From: an uncultured Tenacibaculum sp.
Lineage (GTDB): Bacteria; Bacteroidota; Bacteroidia; Flavobacteriales; Flavobacteriaceae
NCBI GenBank assembly: GCA_947504185.1
Contig: CANNGJ010000012.1
Location: 1 to 64,000 of the forward strand
DNA length: 64,000 nt
Direction of reading: 5' to 3'
Part shown: positions 26,303 to 35,604 of the stretch, one piece after another
How the letters are laid out: each line of letters starts with the position of its first letter
How positions within the stretch are numbered: position 1 is the first letter of the stretch
Notes under the pieces: generated by a model
Seen by the model: only the letters and a program-made list of their open reading frames with translations
What the model was told of the DNA's origin: nothing
Database searches by the model: none
Translations under genes and position numbers: made by a program

Positions 26303-27451
26303 TTATTTCCAAGTATTCTCAGCCTCGCTTTCTCCCCAAATTATTGTAGCTAAATAAGGGTTGTCAATTATCGGGTTTCTATTTCCTTGTTCATTTGCAA
26401 TAACTTCATTTCTGTTTTTTTCAAAATCAGAAACAGGATCTTCTTTATTCCATTCTAATAATAAATTAATCATATTATCATCTGATGAATTAGCAGTACC
26501 AACAGCAACGTTTTTAGGTAAACATTGATTTCCGTAACGTAAATACATATACATCATCATACGAGCAACATCACCTTTCCATTCTTCTCCAGGATACCAT
26601 CCCCCAGAAACACTACCGGCATTACCAGAACCAGAAGCGAATTTTTTATTGTCTCTATTAGAATTCATTCTAACATCAGAAGGGCGTAAATGGTGTGGAT
26701 CTGAACCAGGAGTATGAGAATTTTCAAATTTTGGAGTGCCTAAAGATTTAGCATAAACATGTTCTCTATTCCAATCACCTTGATTGCCTCCATTTTTATT
26801 TATATCACGAGTTTTATCTGTTATAGGATCGTTATCTGAATCACTATAACCGTAAATTAACAACACTTTACTGTTATCAGAAGGACTTAAATCAGATTTC
26901 TTTAAAACATCCCATACTTGAGAATATGATATATTTGTTGCATGTTTATTAATAGTTTTTGTAGCTAAAGCATCCATTAAAGAAGAACCCGTTAAAGTAA
27001 AATCAACATCACTATAATAGCTTTGTAAATCTGAAGGAATGTTAAAATTACCTGCATTACCACCTCCTGTGTTAGAAGATGCTTTTACTGTTAAAGTAAC
27101 AACCGCTGTAGAACAGCTTGTGGTTTTAATAGTACTACATATAGTGTATTTAAAAGTATCAGTACCTACAAAATCTTGTGCAGGAGTATATGTAAACTTG
27201 TCATTATTTTGAGCTACTTTTCCATTTTTTGAAGTAGTGGTTTCGAAAGTTACTTTAACGTTACCAGAAGTATAAGTGTCATTTGCTAGAAAATCTGGTA
27301 AAACAGTTGGAGTATCTTCCTCTATCTCAAAAGAATCATTTACTGCTATAACTCTGTCTTCTACAGGTGGGGGTACAACTTCATTGTCACTTCCTCCACA
27401 GTTTATAAAAAATGATGCTATCATTCCTAAAACTAACATTCTTTTCATCAT
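26303..27451 (-). CDS. Secreted endonuclease I family nuclease (lipoprotein)
   Basis: A 382-residue SPII lipoprotein (FFINC, Cys 18). Residues about 32-125 form a cadherin/Ig-like domain of the kind VAVNDSFEIEEDTPTVL ... DFVGTDTFKYTI, then a Gly/Ser linker, then an endonuclease I (PF04231) domain. Catalytic and metal-site motifs are WNREHVYAKSLG (H231) and SDPHHLRPSD (H253/H254) with NSNRDN. It probably degrades extracellular DNA or RNA at the cell surface. The start could be either of two ATGs (M1 or M4). It lies 17 bp downstream of the short FAD oxidoreductase gene. Confidence 0.9.
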   Translation of the reverse strand: MMKRMLVLGMIASFFINCGGSDNEVVPPPVEDRVIAVNDSFEIEEDTPTVLPDFLANDTYTSGNVKVTFETTTSKNGKVAQNNDKFTYTPAQDFVGTDTFKYTICSTIKTTSCSTAVVTLTVKASSNTGGGNAGNFNIPSDLQSYYSDVDFTLTGSSLMDALATKTINKHATNISYSQVWDVLKKSDLSPSDNSKVLLIYGYSDSDNDPITDKTRDINKNGGNQGDWNREHVYAKSLGTPKFENSHTPGSDPHHLRPSDVRMNSNRDNKKFASGSGNAGSVSGGWYPGEEWKGDVARMMMYMYLRYGNQCLPKNVAVGTANSSDDNMINLLLEWNKEDPVSDFEKNRNEVIANEQGNRNPIIDNPYLATIIWGESEAENTWK

Positions 27452-27468
27452 CCTATCTATTTAAATAA

Positions 27469-28074
27469 TTATTTTTTATCATGTACTTTTGTAGGAATAT
27501 GATTATTCCATACTGTTAAGATATCAGTAGCAACACTTGCTCCACTACCAGCTGCAATAGCAAATTGACTACGCCATCCTGCTAAAGTTCCGCAAACATA
27601 CAAACCTTTTTTTATTAAATGGTTAAAATTACGCAATTGAACTCTGTTTTTCATAGAGTTAGCTCTCATATGCGGTTCAATATATTGTTCTAATCCAGCT
27701 ATTTCAAATGGTTTTGAATAATTAAGAGCAATCACTACTTTTTTACTCCAGTATTCATTTTTATTTGTAATTACTTTATATCCTTTTTCATCGTCTAAGA
27801 CCGCAATTACTTTCTCATTTTCTATTTGATTTACATCAGGGTATTGAGTTTTTAATTGTTCTTTTCCTTCAGTTAAAATAGCTTCTCCTAAAGTTCCAGC
27901 TGGTAAGCCCAAAACATTATTAAATAACGCATTTTGTAAATGAGATGATCGTTGATGTAGAATTATTCCAACTTTTTTATCTTTTGCATAATTTTTTGTT
28001 TTAGCTGATCCTAAAACCAATGCACATTGCATTCCTGAAACTCCACCACCAACAATTAAAACATCAAAAATCAT
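27469..28074 (-). CDS. Short FAD-dependent oxidoreductase
   Basis: A 201-residue protein with an N-terminal dinucleotide-binding motif (VGGGVSGMQCALVLG, about 7-21) and the C-terminal FAD-site pattern GLYVCGTLAGWRSQFAIAAGSGA. It looks like a thioredoxin-reductase fold lacking the inserted NAD(P)H domain and the CxxC centre; full-length members have about 300 residues. The two ends join cleanly, so it looks like a compact family, not a broken gene. It overlaps the marC-like gene by one base. Confidence 0.78.
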   Translation of the reverse strand: MIFDVLIVGGGVSGMQCALVLGSAKTKNYAKDKKVGIILHQRSSHLQNALFNNVLGLPAGTLGEAILTEGKEQLKTQYPDVNQIENEKVIAVLDDEKGYKVITNKNEYWSKKVVIALNYSKPFEIAGLEQYIEPHMRANSMKNRVQLRNFNHLIKKGLYVCGTLAGWRSQFAIAAGSGASVATDILTVWNNHIPTKVHDKK

Positions 28075-28655
28075 TATGCAAGTAAGACTTTAATATTTGT
28101 TGCAAATAATTTTACTGCAATTGCTAATAAGATTACCCCAAATATTTTTCTGATTATTTTAATTCCGTTATTACCAATCATTTTCTCTATTCTAGATGAT
28201 GTTTTTAATACAGCGTAAATAACTAATACATTTAATAAGACTGCTATAATTATATTTTCTATACTAAATTCTGCTCGCAACGAAAGTAAGGTGGTTAAAC
28301 TACCAGGGCCAGCTATTAATGGAAATGCAAGCGGAAAAACAGTCGCTGTTAACGTTTCATCTTCATCATCTTTATATAAAGTAATTCCTAATATCATTTC
28401 TAAGGCAATAAAAAACAATATAAAAGCCCCAGCAACAGCAAATGAATGCACATCAATTCCTATTAAGCTTAATAATCGTTCACCAACAAATAAAAATAAT
28501 ATCATGATAAAACCAGCTATAATCGAGGCTTTTTCAGATTGAATATGACCTACTTTTTTACGCAAGTCTATAATAATCGGAATGTTTCCAACAATATCAA
28601 TTACTGCAAATAATACCATAAAGGCAGTAAAAATTTCTTTTAAATTAAAATTCAT
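28074..28655 (-). CDS. MarC-family integral membrane protein
   Basis: A 193-residue protein with six hydrophobic segments and the MarC pattern: FTAFMVLFAVIDIVGNIPII at the start and TVFPLAFPLIAGPGSLTTLL in the middle. MarC proteins are inner-membrane proteins of unproven, possibly transport, function. It heads the probable operon marC-like, FAD oxidoreductase, endonuclease. A minus-strand -7 box (complement of CAAAATTA, 28676-28683) lies 20 bp upstream. Confidence 0.92.
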   Translation of the reverse strand: MNFNLKEIFTAFMVLFAVIDIVGNIPIIIDLRKKVGHIQSEKASIIAGFIMILFLFVGERLLSLIGIDVHSFAVAGAFILFFIALEMILGITLYKDDEDETLTATVFPLAFPLIAGPGSLTTLLSLRAEFSIENIIIAVLLNVLVIYAVLKTSSRIEKMIGNNGIKIIRKIFGVILLAIAVKLFATNIKVLLA

Positions 28656-28675
28656 ATTATGTTGTTTTTCGAGTA

Positions 28676-28683
28676 CAAAATTA
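28676..28683 (-). promoter_or_regulatory. -7 promoter box TAATTTTG for marC-like gene
   Basis: On the minus strand this reads TAATTTTG, an exact TAnnTTTG match, 20 bp before the ATG. A TTG at -33 is only 14 bp away, shorter than usual. Confidence 0.45.
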
Positions 28684-28705
28684 GATAAGTAATGTTACAA
28701 TCTAG

Positions 28706-28713
28706 TATTTTTG
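28706..28713 (+). promoter_or_regulatory. -7 promoter box TATTTTTG for DUF3109 gene
   Basis: Exact TAnnTTTG match on the plus strand, 52 bp before the DUF3109 ATG and back to back with the marC promoter. Confidence 0.45.
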
Positions 28714-28729
28714 CATCTAAATTTACATG

Positions 28730-28745
28730 AAGTTTATGTAAACTT
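28730..28745. promoter_or_regulatory. 16-bp palindrome in DUF3109 leader
   Basis: AAGTTTATGTAAACTT: 7-bp arms and a TG centre, located about 10 bp after the predicted transcription start and 20 bp before the ATG. It overlaps a second inverted repeat (TTTACAT / ATGTAAA, 28722-28742). It is placed where a repressor would block initiation. Confidence 0.4.
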
Positions 28746-28765
28746 ATAACTTTTAAATATATTTT

Positions 28766-29338
28766 ATGTTTCAATTAGGAAAGACCATCGTTTCAGAAGA
28801 CCTTATAGAAAAAGAATTCGTTTGTAATTTATCTGCTTGTAAAGGTGCTTGTTGCATAGATGGTGATGCTGGAGCACCATTAGAAGAAGAGGAAACTAAA
28901 ATTTTAGAAGACATATACCCAAAGATTAAACCCTTTTTACGTAAAGAGGGTATCGATGCTATTGAAAAGCAAGGAACTTGGGTTACGAGTGAATTTGGCG
29001 AGTTAGAAACGCCTTTAATTAATGATGCTGATTGTGCCTATGTTATATTTGATGATAAAAGAACAGCTTTGTGTGCTATTGAAGAAGCATATAATCAAGG
29101 TATTGTAGATTGGAAAAAACCTATTTCTTGTCACTTATATCCTGTAAGAGTTAAAGATTTTAGTGAATTTTCTTCAGTAAATTACCATAAATGGGAAATC
29201 TGTGATGATGCCTGTTCTTTAGGAAAAGAATTACAAGTACCTGTCTATAAATTTGTAAAGCAAGCCTTAGTTAGAAAATTTGGTCAAAACTGGTATAGTG
29301 AACTAGAAAAAGTAGCAGAAAAACATTTAAAAAAGTAA
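28766..29338 (+). CDS. DUF3109 family protein
   Basis: A 190-residue cytoplasmic protein of the DUF3109 family, which is widespread in Bacteroidota. It has an N-terminal cysteine cluster CNLSACKGACCIDGDAGAPL (about 19-38) and later Cys residues in DADCAYV, TALCAIEE, ISCHLYPVR and EICDDACSLG. The pattern resembles YkgJ-type Fe-S or zinc-binding proteins. The role is not known. It has its own promoter and a strong terminator. Confidence 0.9.
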   Translation: MFQLGKTIVSEDLIEKEFVCNLSACKGACCIDGDAGAPLEEEETKILEDIYPKIKPFLRKEGIDAIEKQGTWVTSEFGELETPLINDADCAYVIFDDKRTALCAIEEAYNQGIVDWKKPISCHLYPVRVKDFSEFSSVNYHKWEICDDACSLGKELQVPVYKFVKQALVRKFGQNWYSELEKVAEKHLKK

Positions 29339-29358
29339 CACTTTCTTTCTTATAAAGA

Positions 29359-29392
29359 AAAAAGCGTCAAATATTATTTGACGCTTTTTTTA
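29359..29392. terminator. Bidirectional terminator
   Basis: AAAGCGTCAAAT (29361-29372) pairs with ATTTGACGC plus T-tract (29376-29390). It lies between the convergent DUF3109 gene and the fibronectin-like lipoprotein gene. Confidence 0.88.
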
Positions 29393-29411
29393 TAAAAATT
29401 TATTGTGAATA

Positions 29412-30101
29412 TTATTTAACTGTAAAGCTCCAGACTTGACCTATTGATTTAGCTCCAGCAGAATCCGTTGTATTTATTTTCCAATAATATGTTTTTCCAG
29501 TCACAACATCTTCATTGTGGGTTGAATCTGTTAAATCCTTTACTTTTTCTGTTGTTAAATCTGCTGTTTCTCCCAAAAACACATCATACTTTAATGTATC
29601 ACTTGTATTAGAATCTGCTCCTTTCCAAGTTAAAGTAACTGTTCCGGCTGCAACATCTGATTTTTCATCTGCAGGGCTTACTAATTCTGCTGTAAAAGGA
29701 GCAGTATTAGTTTCTCCTTCACCCTTAGTGTAAAAAGCATTTACCTCAGACGGATCCCCTGCTAAACCTTTAGCGTCTGTAGCTGTAACTCTCCAATACA
29801 AAGCAGTACCTTTATCTAAAGTAATATTTACTTGAGATGTACTAGCTGTTTGGGTTTTTACAATATTAGACATTTCTCTATTTCCAGAAACCTCAACTTT
29901 ATAACTTACATTATCATTGTTAGGGTCTGTAGCATCACTCCAATCAAAAGTTATTGTATTATCTATACATAACAAATTAGGTGTTGGGTATACTAAACTC
30001 ACTTTACTTGGTGCTTCGTTAACTGGTTCTGAACTTCCACCACCACAAGCAACGAATAAAGGAAGTGATAATAATGCTATTGTTTTTATTACTTTTCTCA
30101 T
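29412..30101 (-). CDS. Fibronectin type III-like lipoprotein
   Basis: A 229-residue SPII lipoprotein (LPLFVAC, Cys 19, followed by GGGSSE). Two FN3-like repeats follow, each with a W-D/W-K core and a terminal YWRVTATDAKG or YYWKINTTDSAGAKS strand (about 35-125 and 135-229). It is likely a surface-exposed binding module. Its ATG overlaps the stop of the large type IX secreted protein gene by one base (TAATG), so the two are translationally coupled and may work together. Confidence 0.85.
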   Translation of the reverse strand: MRKVIKTIALLSLPLFVACGGGSSEPVNEAPSKVSLVYPTPNLLCIDNTITFDWSDATDPNNDNVSYKVEVSGNREMSNIVKTQTASTSQVNITLDKGTALYWRVTATDAKGLAGDPSEVNAFYTKGEGETNTAPFTAELVSPADEKSDVAAGTVTLTWKGADSNTSDTLKYDVFLGETADLTTEKVKDLTDSTHNEDVVTGKTYYWKINTTDSAGAKSIGQVWSFTVK

Positions 30102-33100
30102 TATTTTAAAATTTTAAAAGTGTTCGTGTTATCGTTTCCTAACTTAAGAATATAAATACCTGATTTAAAACTATCAAAAGGAATTGATAATTGATTTCCT
30201 TGTCTTTGAATATTATCTTTTAAAATAGTTTTTCCTGTAATATCAAATATAGTTACGTTTACATTTGAGTCTGCATCATTAGGCATTAATAATTCAATAG
30301 AGCTCGACACTGGATTTCTTTTTAAGAAAACATTATCAATTACCATTTTAAACCTACCTTCACAAGATTTAGCTGTTTCTACTTCTAAAACGCCACTTCC
30401 TTGAACTTTCACATCAAATGTTGAACTATTAAATGTCTCTATTAAACTTCCGTTTAAGTAAACATTATAAGGAGCTGTTCCTGAACTTATATTAACTATA
30501 TAGCTTCTTGTAGATTGTTTTTTTGCTACTCTTAATGAAACAGTATTTGCTTCTTTAATTTCAAGTTCAAAACATTGTTTGTAATCTCTACCATCTACTA
30601 CTACACAAATTTCATATGTTCCTGGAGCTAAATTCTCATAAGTTGTTGAAGTAGCTGTTCCTGTTATAGTTTGAGCAGTTCCTCCATTAAGAGTAACTGT
30701 ATAATCAACAAATACTTCTTTAACATTAACTATTATTTTTCCATCATTCTCGCCAACACATGTTTCAGATATTGATTCAACTGAAATGCTATTTGGGATT
30801 GTATAACTGGTATCACAAACATCTCCAATATTATTATTGTTAACATCTGCTTGATCTAGATTAGCTGTTGTAAGACAATTATCATCACTATCCATAACAC
30901 CATCTCCATCTGTATCTTGACAAACATCACCAATATTATTATTATCAGCATCTGCTTGATCTGGATTTGAAGTTTCGGGACAATTATCATCTATATCTAA
31001 AACGCCATCTCCATCAGTATCTTGGCATACATCTCCAATATCGTTATTATCGACATCTTCTTGATTTGGATTCGCTGTGGTTGGGCAATTATCAACTCCG
31101 TTTAGAACACCATCACCATCTGCATCTCCATTAGGGTCTAATTTAAACTCTCCAGAAAAAATTCCTCTACCATAAGTTGCAGCAAAAACTACATTATCAT
31201 CTCTTAAATCTAAATCAAGTACTGGTACATTACTCATTCCATTATAAGATTGAGTCCAAGTAGGTGAGCTTTCGTCAAAATTACTTGTTTTCCAAACCCC
31301 TAAATCTGTACCAACTATAACTTCTTTTATATTTAATGGATTTTGTAAAATTGATTTTACAGGAATATCAGGTAAATTACCTTCTTTATTCTTCCATGAA
31401 GAACCACCATTCTCTGAGTACCACACACTAACAACTCCATAATTATGCATAGTAACAAAGATTTGATTTTCATTTTCACCAAATTCTATATCAGAAATAG
31501 AACCTACAAAATTTGGCCCTGTAATTTCTGACCAATCACCGGGTCCTACATCAGCATTTTCAACCTTAATAAGCTTTCCATTTTTAAGCCCCAAAAATAA
31601 TGTACTAGAATTTGTAGTATATGGAGAAATTTTTAAAGTGGATGGTCCTGAAGTCATTAAAGAGTTAGATAAATTGTTTTTTACAACTGAGTTCGATGTT
31701 GTAATGTTTGAATATCTCCTTATAATATTTCCATTTAAATCTGAGCTATAATTAGAGTACAATATGTTTAAATTAGAATCTAATTCTTCTTGATTTATAA
31801 AGTCCCCATTACGTGTGTTTTCATCATTTAGAACTACCCATTCAGCTGTTTTATAATTAAACAAATTAATAGCTTGATTAAATACATAGTTAGTTATTAA
31901 ATATTGGTCAGAGCCATCAGTATCAAAAAAGCTAGCAGCTCCATCTCCACCACTCACTCTATCTGAACTATTAATTCCTGACACACCATCTTGAATTGCA
32001 TGTGTACCATTATCTTGGGCTCCAGCTACAATAAATTCTTTTCCTTCGAAAGCTGTTGTTGGAGCTACACCTAGAGTATAGAATTGAACTGTATTATAAT
32101 TATTGTTTCTTGCCTCAATGTTAGTACCTGAATTATTAGAAAAATAAACACCTCCATCATTACCTAAAACCATTTTAGACGATGAAGCAAAAGCTAAACC
32201 ATGTTGATCTGCATGTACTTTAGAAACAGGTAGAGATATTAGATCATTATTATTTGACCACTTAGATATTTGACTCCATGAACTTCCTCCATTTGTTGAC
32301 TTAAATAGATCTATCCCTCCTACATAAAGTATGTTTTCGTCATTTGGATCTACTCTTAATAACAAATCATACCACGCTTGTCCTCTAGTAAAATCATTAG
32401 CAGGAATCCCATTATCTACATCATTTGGTAGTGACAAATCATTTACATCAACAAAATCGTCAGTTGTTTTAAATATTTTAACTGGATTTGAATCATCACT
32501 CATATGAACTAAAGCATATACTGTTCCTGGATTTGTAGGAGATAAAGCTATTTCCGTTCTTCGTCCATCAGCCACTATATGCTTTAAAGCAAAAGTATTC
32601 CCATCGGTAGATTTTAAGATTGCTCCTCCTCCGTCACCAAAAGATGAACTTCTAGTTGTACTAACATAGATAGAATTATCTGATGGTGATAATTTAATAT
32701 TAATTGGTTCGTAATTATTACCTCCTGATGTTCTAGGCATATCCAATTTAGTGAAGTTTTCTCCATCTATAGACTTGTAAACCCCTATAGAATCTCCTCC
32801 CAAGGAAGTTGTTCCGTGTCTATAGAACACATCTCCTACTGCAATATAAACTTCTGACACACCACCATTATTACGAACTAGTATATCATTAATGTGGTGT
32901 ATACCTGAAACTGTTGCTATACCATTAACGGCATCGAAATTACCACCTGTTAAAGTAACATTAACTGCTTCTGTATTTAAAGCAGATATTAACCCTTCTC
33001 CATCTACCTTACTTAGCATTATTGAAGGTATTGTTACATTTGGTCCATCAGTACCTGCTGCCATATTAAATGGTGGTGTATCTTGATTATTTACAACAAT

Positions 33101-34069
33101 AATTGCTTTTGCTCCAGCTTCTTGTACTTTTAGTGCTTTTAACGAAAAATTACATCCTCCTCTTCTTACAACAGCAATTTTACCCTCTAATTCTGAAGCA
33201 TTAGTAATATTATCACAAATATCATTTGTATCAGTAGGTGAAATTGTAGTATCAGAATTATCATCTTCTACTAAAATTATATCAGTGGTAATTGGAGTGT
33301 CAATAGGGTTTCCGAATGCTTTAGATAAAACAGCTATATAATCTTTGGCAATACTTGCTGGTGAATTAACAGTTAATTTTACATTATATTCAATTGTAGG
33401 GCTTTGAATATTCCTACCAACTACTCTATTCCAAGTATTTCCTCCATCTGTTGTTTTCCATAAACCATCACCGTTTATTTCTCCATTCACAAATGTCTCA
33501 CCTGTACCAACATAAAATATTTTAGGGTTATTTGGGTCAACAGCTATACAAGAAACAGCCAAATTTTCATCAATACCTACTCTTACCCACTTAGAATCAG
33601 GATTAGATATATTGGTATTCTTCCATAATCCACCACTTACTCCACCTGCAAAAACAGTTTCGTTTGTAGTATCGTTAGGATCAAAGATTAAAGCTCTTGT
33701 TCTTCCTCCTACATTATCGGGACCTCTTTCTATCCAAGCATTATCAGCTTCACCTGGAACCTTTTGAGCTACTCTTTGCTTGTTTAAGGTTTTTTGAAGC
33801 TTATAGATATTCTCTTTATAAGTTTTTCCCGTTGCTGGGTTAATTTCACTTAAATGTTTTTGTTCAAAATAAGCGTTAGGTGGTAAACCTTGTGCTTTTC
33901 TTTCTTTTTTTGGAAGTTCTCCTGTTTTTTGATAAGGATGATTCTTCAAAAATTCAGCATGTTGTTTTCTTAATTTATCAACTTCAGTTTCTGAACTGTT
34001 GATTGATTTAAAAACAACTCCTCCTATAGCCAAAGCTATTAAACTAATAAATAGTATTTTTTTATTCAT
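30101..34069 (-). CDS. Type IX secreted sortilin/BNR-repeat protein, 1322 aa
   Basis: A very large exported protein. After a signal peptide (about 1-24), VPS10/sortilin-type BNR repeats form a beta-propeller (GLWKTTDGGNTWNRV, LFKSTNGGSSWSQI, WYSENGGSSWKNKEG and others). A protease-associated domain is inserted at about 235-375 (VRRGGCNFSLKALKVQEAGA). Around residues 980-1085 there are thrombospondin type 3 calcium-binding repeats (DTDGDGVLDIDDNCPETSNP), then an SprB-like segment (EGKIIVNV-type), and a C-terminal type IX sorting domain (VTIFDITGKTIL ... GIYILKL) for export by T9SS. No catalytic motif is clear; adhesion or glycan binding is likely. Confidence 0.9.
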   Translation of the reverse strand: MNKKILFISLIALAIGGVVFKSINSSETEVDKLRKQHAEFLKNHPYQKTGELPKKERKAQGLPPNAYFEQKHLSEINPATGKTYKENIYKLQKTLNKQRVAQKVPGEADNAWIERGPDNVGGRTRALIFDPNDTTNETVFAGGVSGGLWKNTNISNPDSKWVRVGIDENLAVSCIAVDPNNPKIFYVGTGETFVNGEINGDGLWKTTDGGNTWNRVVGRNIQSPTIEYNVKLTVNSPASIAKDYIAVLSKAFGNPIDTPITTDIILVEDDNSDTTISPTDTNDICDNITNASELEGKIAVVRRGGCNFSLKALKVQEAGAKAIIVVNNQDTPPFNMAAGTDGPNVTIPSIMLSKVDGEGLISALNTEAVNVTLTGGNFDAVNGIATVSGIHHINDILVRNNGGVSEVYIAVGDVFYRHGTTSLGGDSIGVYKSIDGENFTKLDMPRTSGGNNYEPINIKLSPSDNSIYVSTTRSSSFGDGGGAILKSTDGNTFALKHIVADGRRTEIALSPTNPGTVYALVHMSDDSNPVKIFKTTDDFVDVNDLSLPNDVDNGIPANDFTRGQAWYDLLLRVDPNDENILYVGGIDLFKSTNGGSSWSQISKWSNNNDLISLPVSKVHADQHGLAFASSSKMVLGNDGGVYFSNNSGTNIEARNNNYNTVQFYTLGVAPTTAFEGKEFIVAGAQDNGTHAIQDGVSGINSSDRVSGGDGAASFFDTDGSDQYLITNYVFNQAINLFNYKTAEWVVLNDENTRNGDFINQEELDSNLNILYSNYSSDLNGNIIRRYSNITTSNSVVKNNLSNSLMTSGPSTLKISPYTTNSSTLFLGLKNGKLIKVENADVGPGDWSEITGPNFVGSISDIEFGENENQIFVTMHNYGVVSVWYSENGGSSWKNKEGNLPDIPVKSILQNPLNIKEVIVGTDLGVWKTSNFDESSPTWTQSYNGMSNVPVLDLDLRDDNVVFAATYGRGIFSGEFKLDPNGDADGDGVLNGVDNCPTTANPNQEDVDNNDIGDVCQDTDGDGVLDIDDNCPETSNPDQADADNNNIGDVCQDTDGDGVMDSDDNCLTTANLDQADVNNNNIGDVCDTSYTIPNSISVESISETCVGENDGKIIVNVKEVFVDYTVTLNGGTAQTITGTATSTTYENLAPGTYEICVVVDGRDYKQCFELEIKEANTVSLRVAKKQSTRSYIVNISSGTAPYNVYLNGSLIETFNSSTFDVKVQGSGVLEVETAKSCEGRFKMVIDNVFLKRNPVSSSIELLMPNDADSNVNVTIFDITGKTILKDNIQRQGNQLSIPFDSFKSGIYILKLGNDNTNTFKILK
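30860..31120 (-). repeat. Tandem thrombospondin type 3 coding repeats
   Basis: Three copies of an approximately 100-bp unit coding for DTDGDGVxDxxDNCPxTxNxDQxDxxNNxIGDVC are arranged in tandem. The nucleotide copies are visibly similar but not identical. They belong to the coding sequence and may vary in number between strains by recombination. Confidence 0.75.
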
Positions 34070-34183
34070 AATAAAATCATTAATGTTTTATAGAACAGTT
34101 AAAGTAATTTATACCCTACCTTTTTTCTAAAAAAGCCGCAATATATTGATTAAATCAATAAAAATCTGGACTCTAACAATTAA

Positions 34184-35524
34184 CTATATAATATTTCCTT
34201 TAATTTTTTTGTATAATCGTATTGCAAAACCATCTGATAAACTAGCAATAAAACTACTAACTTGCATGACTCTGCCATATAAATTTTCTTTTTCTTGTTG
34301 ATATTCTTTAGGTAATAAATTCAATACTAATTTATCGTAGTTTGATTGATTACCTTCAAATTTATTATTTAAAGCAGTTACAAACACATCTAATAAGTCA
34401 GCAATAATTTTATATCCTGCTACTTCTTTTTCGACCACATCTTTACTCTTGTAAATTTTATCAACACTAATTTTAATTATATCGTTAATCTGTGCTTCAT
34501 ACTTACATTTATCTAATAAAGATTTTTCAAAACTTCCGTTTAAAATAGCTTCTTCGTTATCTAAAAATATGTCAACAGCTTCATTAATTAATACACCAAT
34601 AGCTAAGGCGCGCAAATAACTTACTCTATCTTTTTTATATTGAAGTGAATGATACTTTTTACTATCAATAGTATCTTTAACTAGCTTAATCATGTATTCC
34701 AAGGCGTAATCTTCGTCTATTACCCCTAAGTTAATACCATCTTCAAAATCGATGATGGTGTAACAAATATCATCTGCTGCCTCTACTAAATATGCTAGTG
34801 GATGACGGTAATATGAAACCCCATTACTTTCTTTTTGTTGTAATCCTAAATCATTAGCCACATCTAAAAAAGCTTCTTTTTCAGATTGAAAAAAACCATA
34901 TTTCTTATCAACAATATGCTTTGTTGGCTTTTTAGGAAGTGATTCTTTAGGGTATTTCATAAAAGCGCCTAAAGTTGCATAACTTAAACGCAAGCCTCCT
35001 TCTGTCCCTTGGTTACTTTCTGTAAGAATTTTGAATCCATTAGCATTTCCTTCAAAATCGATTAAATCTTGATATTCTTTTTCTGTTAATTGTTCTTTGT
35101 ATTTTGCTCCATTACCAGTTTTAAAATATTCTCCAATTGCTTTTTCCCCTGAATGCCCAAAAGGCGGATTCCCGATATCGTGCATTACCGATGCGGCAGC
35201 AACGATAGCTCCGAAATCATTAAAGGTATATCCTAATTCTTTAAGATTAGGATGACGTTCTAATAATACCTTTCCTACACGTCTTCCTAAAGTTCTACCT
35301 ACTACCGATACTTCTAAACTGTGTGTTAAACGCGTATGTACAAAATCGGTTTTTGATAATGGAATTACCTGTGTTTTATCTTGTAGACTACGAAAAGCAG
35401 ATGAGAATATTATTCTATCAAAATCTACTTCGAACCCTAAACGAGTTTCATCTTGTTTTATTCGTTCGCGTTTTTGTGTATCTCCAAAACGTTTTAAAGA
35501 AAGTAATTGTTCCCAGTTCATCAT
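34184..35524 (-). CDS. dgt: Deoxyguanosinetriphosphate triphosphohydrolase (dGTPase)
   Basis: A 446-residue HD-domain enzyme that hydrolyses dGTP to deoxyguanosine and triphosphate. The N-terminal FGDTQKRERIKQDETRLGFE and RSLQDKTQVIPL are typical of dGTPase. The metal ligands lie in THSLEVS (H), MHDIGNPPFGHSGE (HD pair) and a later Asp in EAADDICYTIIDFEDG. Its location downstream of nrdA places dNTP destruction beside dNTP synthesis. A terminator separates it from nrdA, so it probably has its own promoter. The second ATG (35521) is an equally good start. Confidence 0.93.
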   Translation of the reverse strand: MMNWEQLLSLKRFGDTQKRERIKQDETRLGFEVDFDRIIFSSAFRSLQDKTQVIPLSKTDFVHTRLTHSLEVSVVGRTLGRRVGKVLLERHPNLKELGYTFNDFGAIVAAASVMHDIGNPPFGHSGEKAIGEYFKTGNGAKYKEQLTEKEYQDLIDFEGNANGFKILTESNQGTEGGLRLSYATLGAFMKYPKESLPKKPTKHIVDKKYGFFQSEKEAFLDVANDLGLQQKESNGVSYYRHPLAYLVEAADDICYTIIDFEDGINLGVIDEDYALEYMIKLVKDTIDSKKYHSLQYKKDRVSYLRALAIGVLINEAVDIFLDNEEAILNGSFEKSLLDKCKYEAQINDIIKISVDKIYKSKDVVEKEVAGYKIIADLLDVFVTALNNKFEGNQSNYDKLVLNLLPKEYQQEKENLYGRVMQVSSFIASLSDGFAIRLYKKIKGNII

Positions 35525-35550
35525 TTGAATAAAATTTGTCGAATTTACTA

Positions 35551-35580
35551 AAAAAAGAGAAGCCTTTCGACTTCTCTTTT
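35551..35580 (-). terminator. Terminator after nrdA
   Basis: AAAAGAGAAG (35553-35562) pairs with CTTCTCTTTT (35571-35580). Read on the minus strand it is followed by a T-tract, so it ends the nrdA transcript 25 bp past the stop. Confidence 0.82.
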
Positions 35581-35604
35581 ATCACTTTTAATCTAATTTT
35601 TGGT

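Noticed and set aside
30860..31120. Tandem repeats that could suggest a CRISPR-like array
   Set aside because: The repeats are about 100 bp, imperfect and in frame, and encode calcium-binding TSP3 units; there are no spacers or cas genes.
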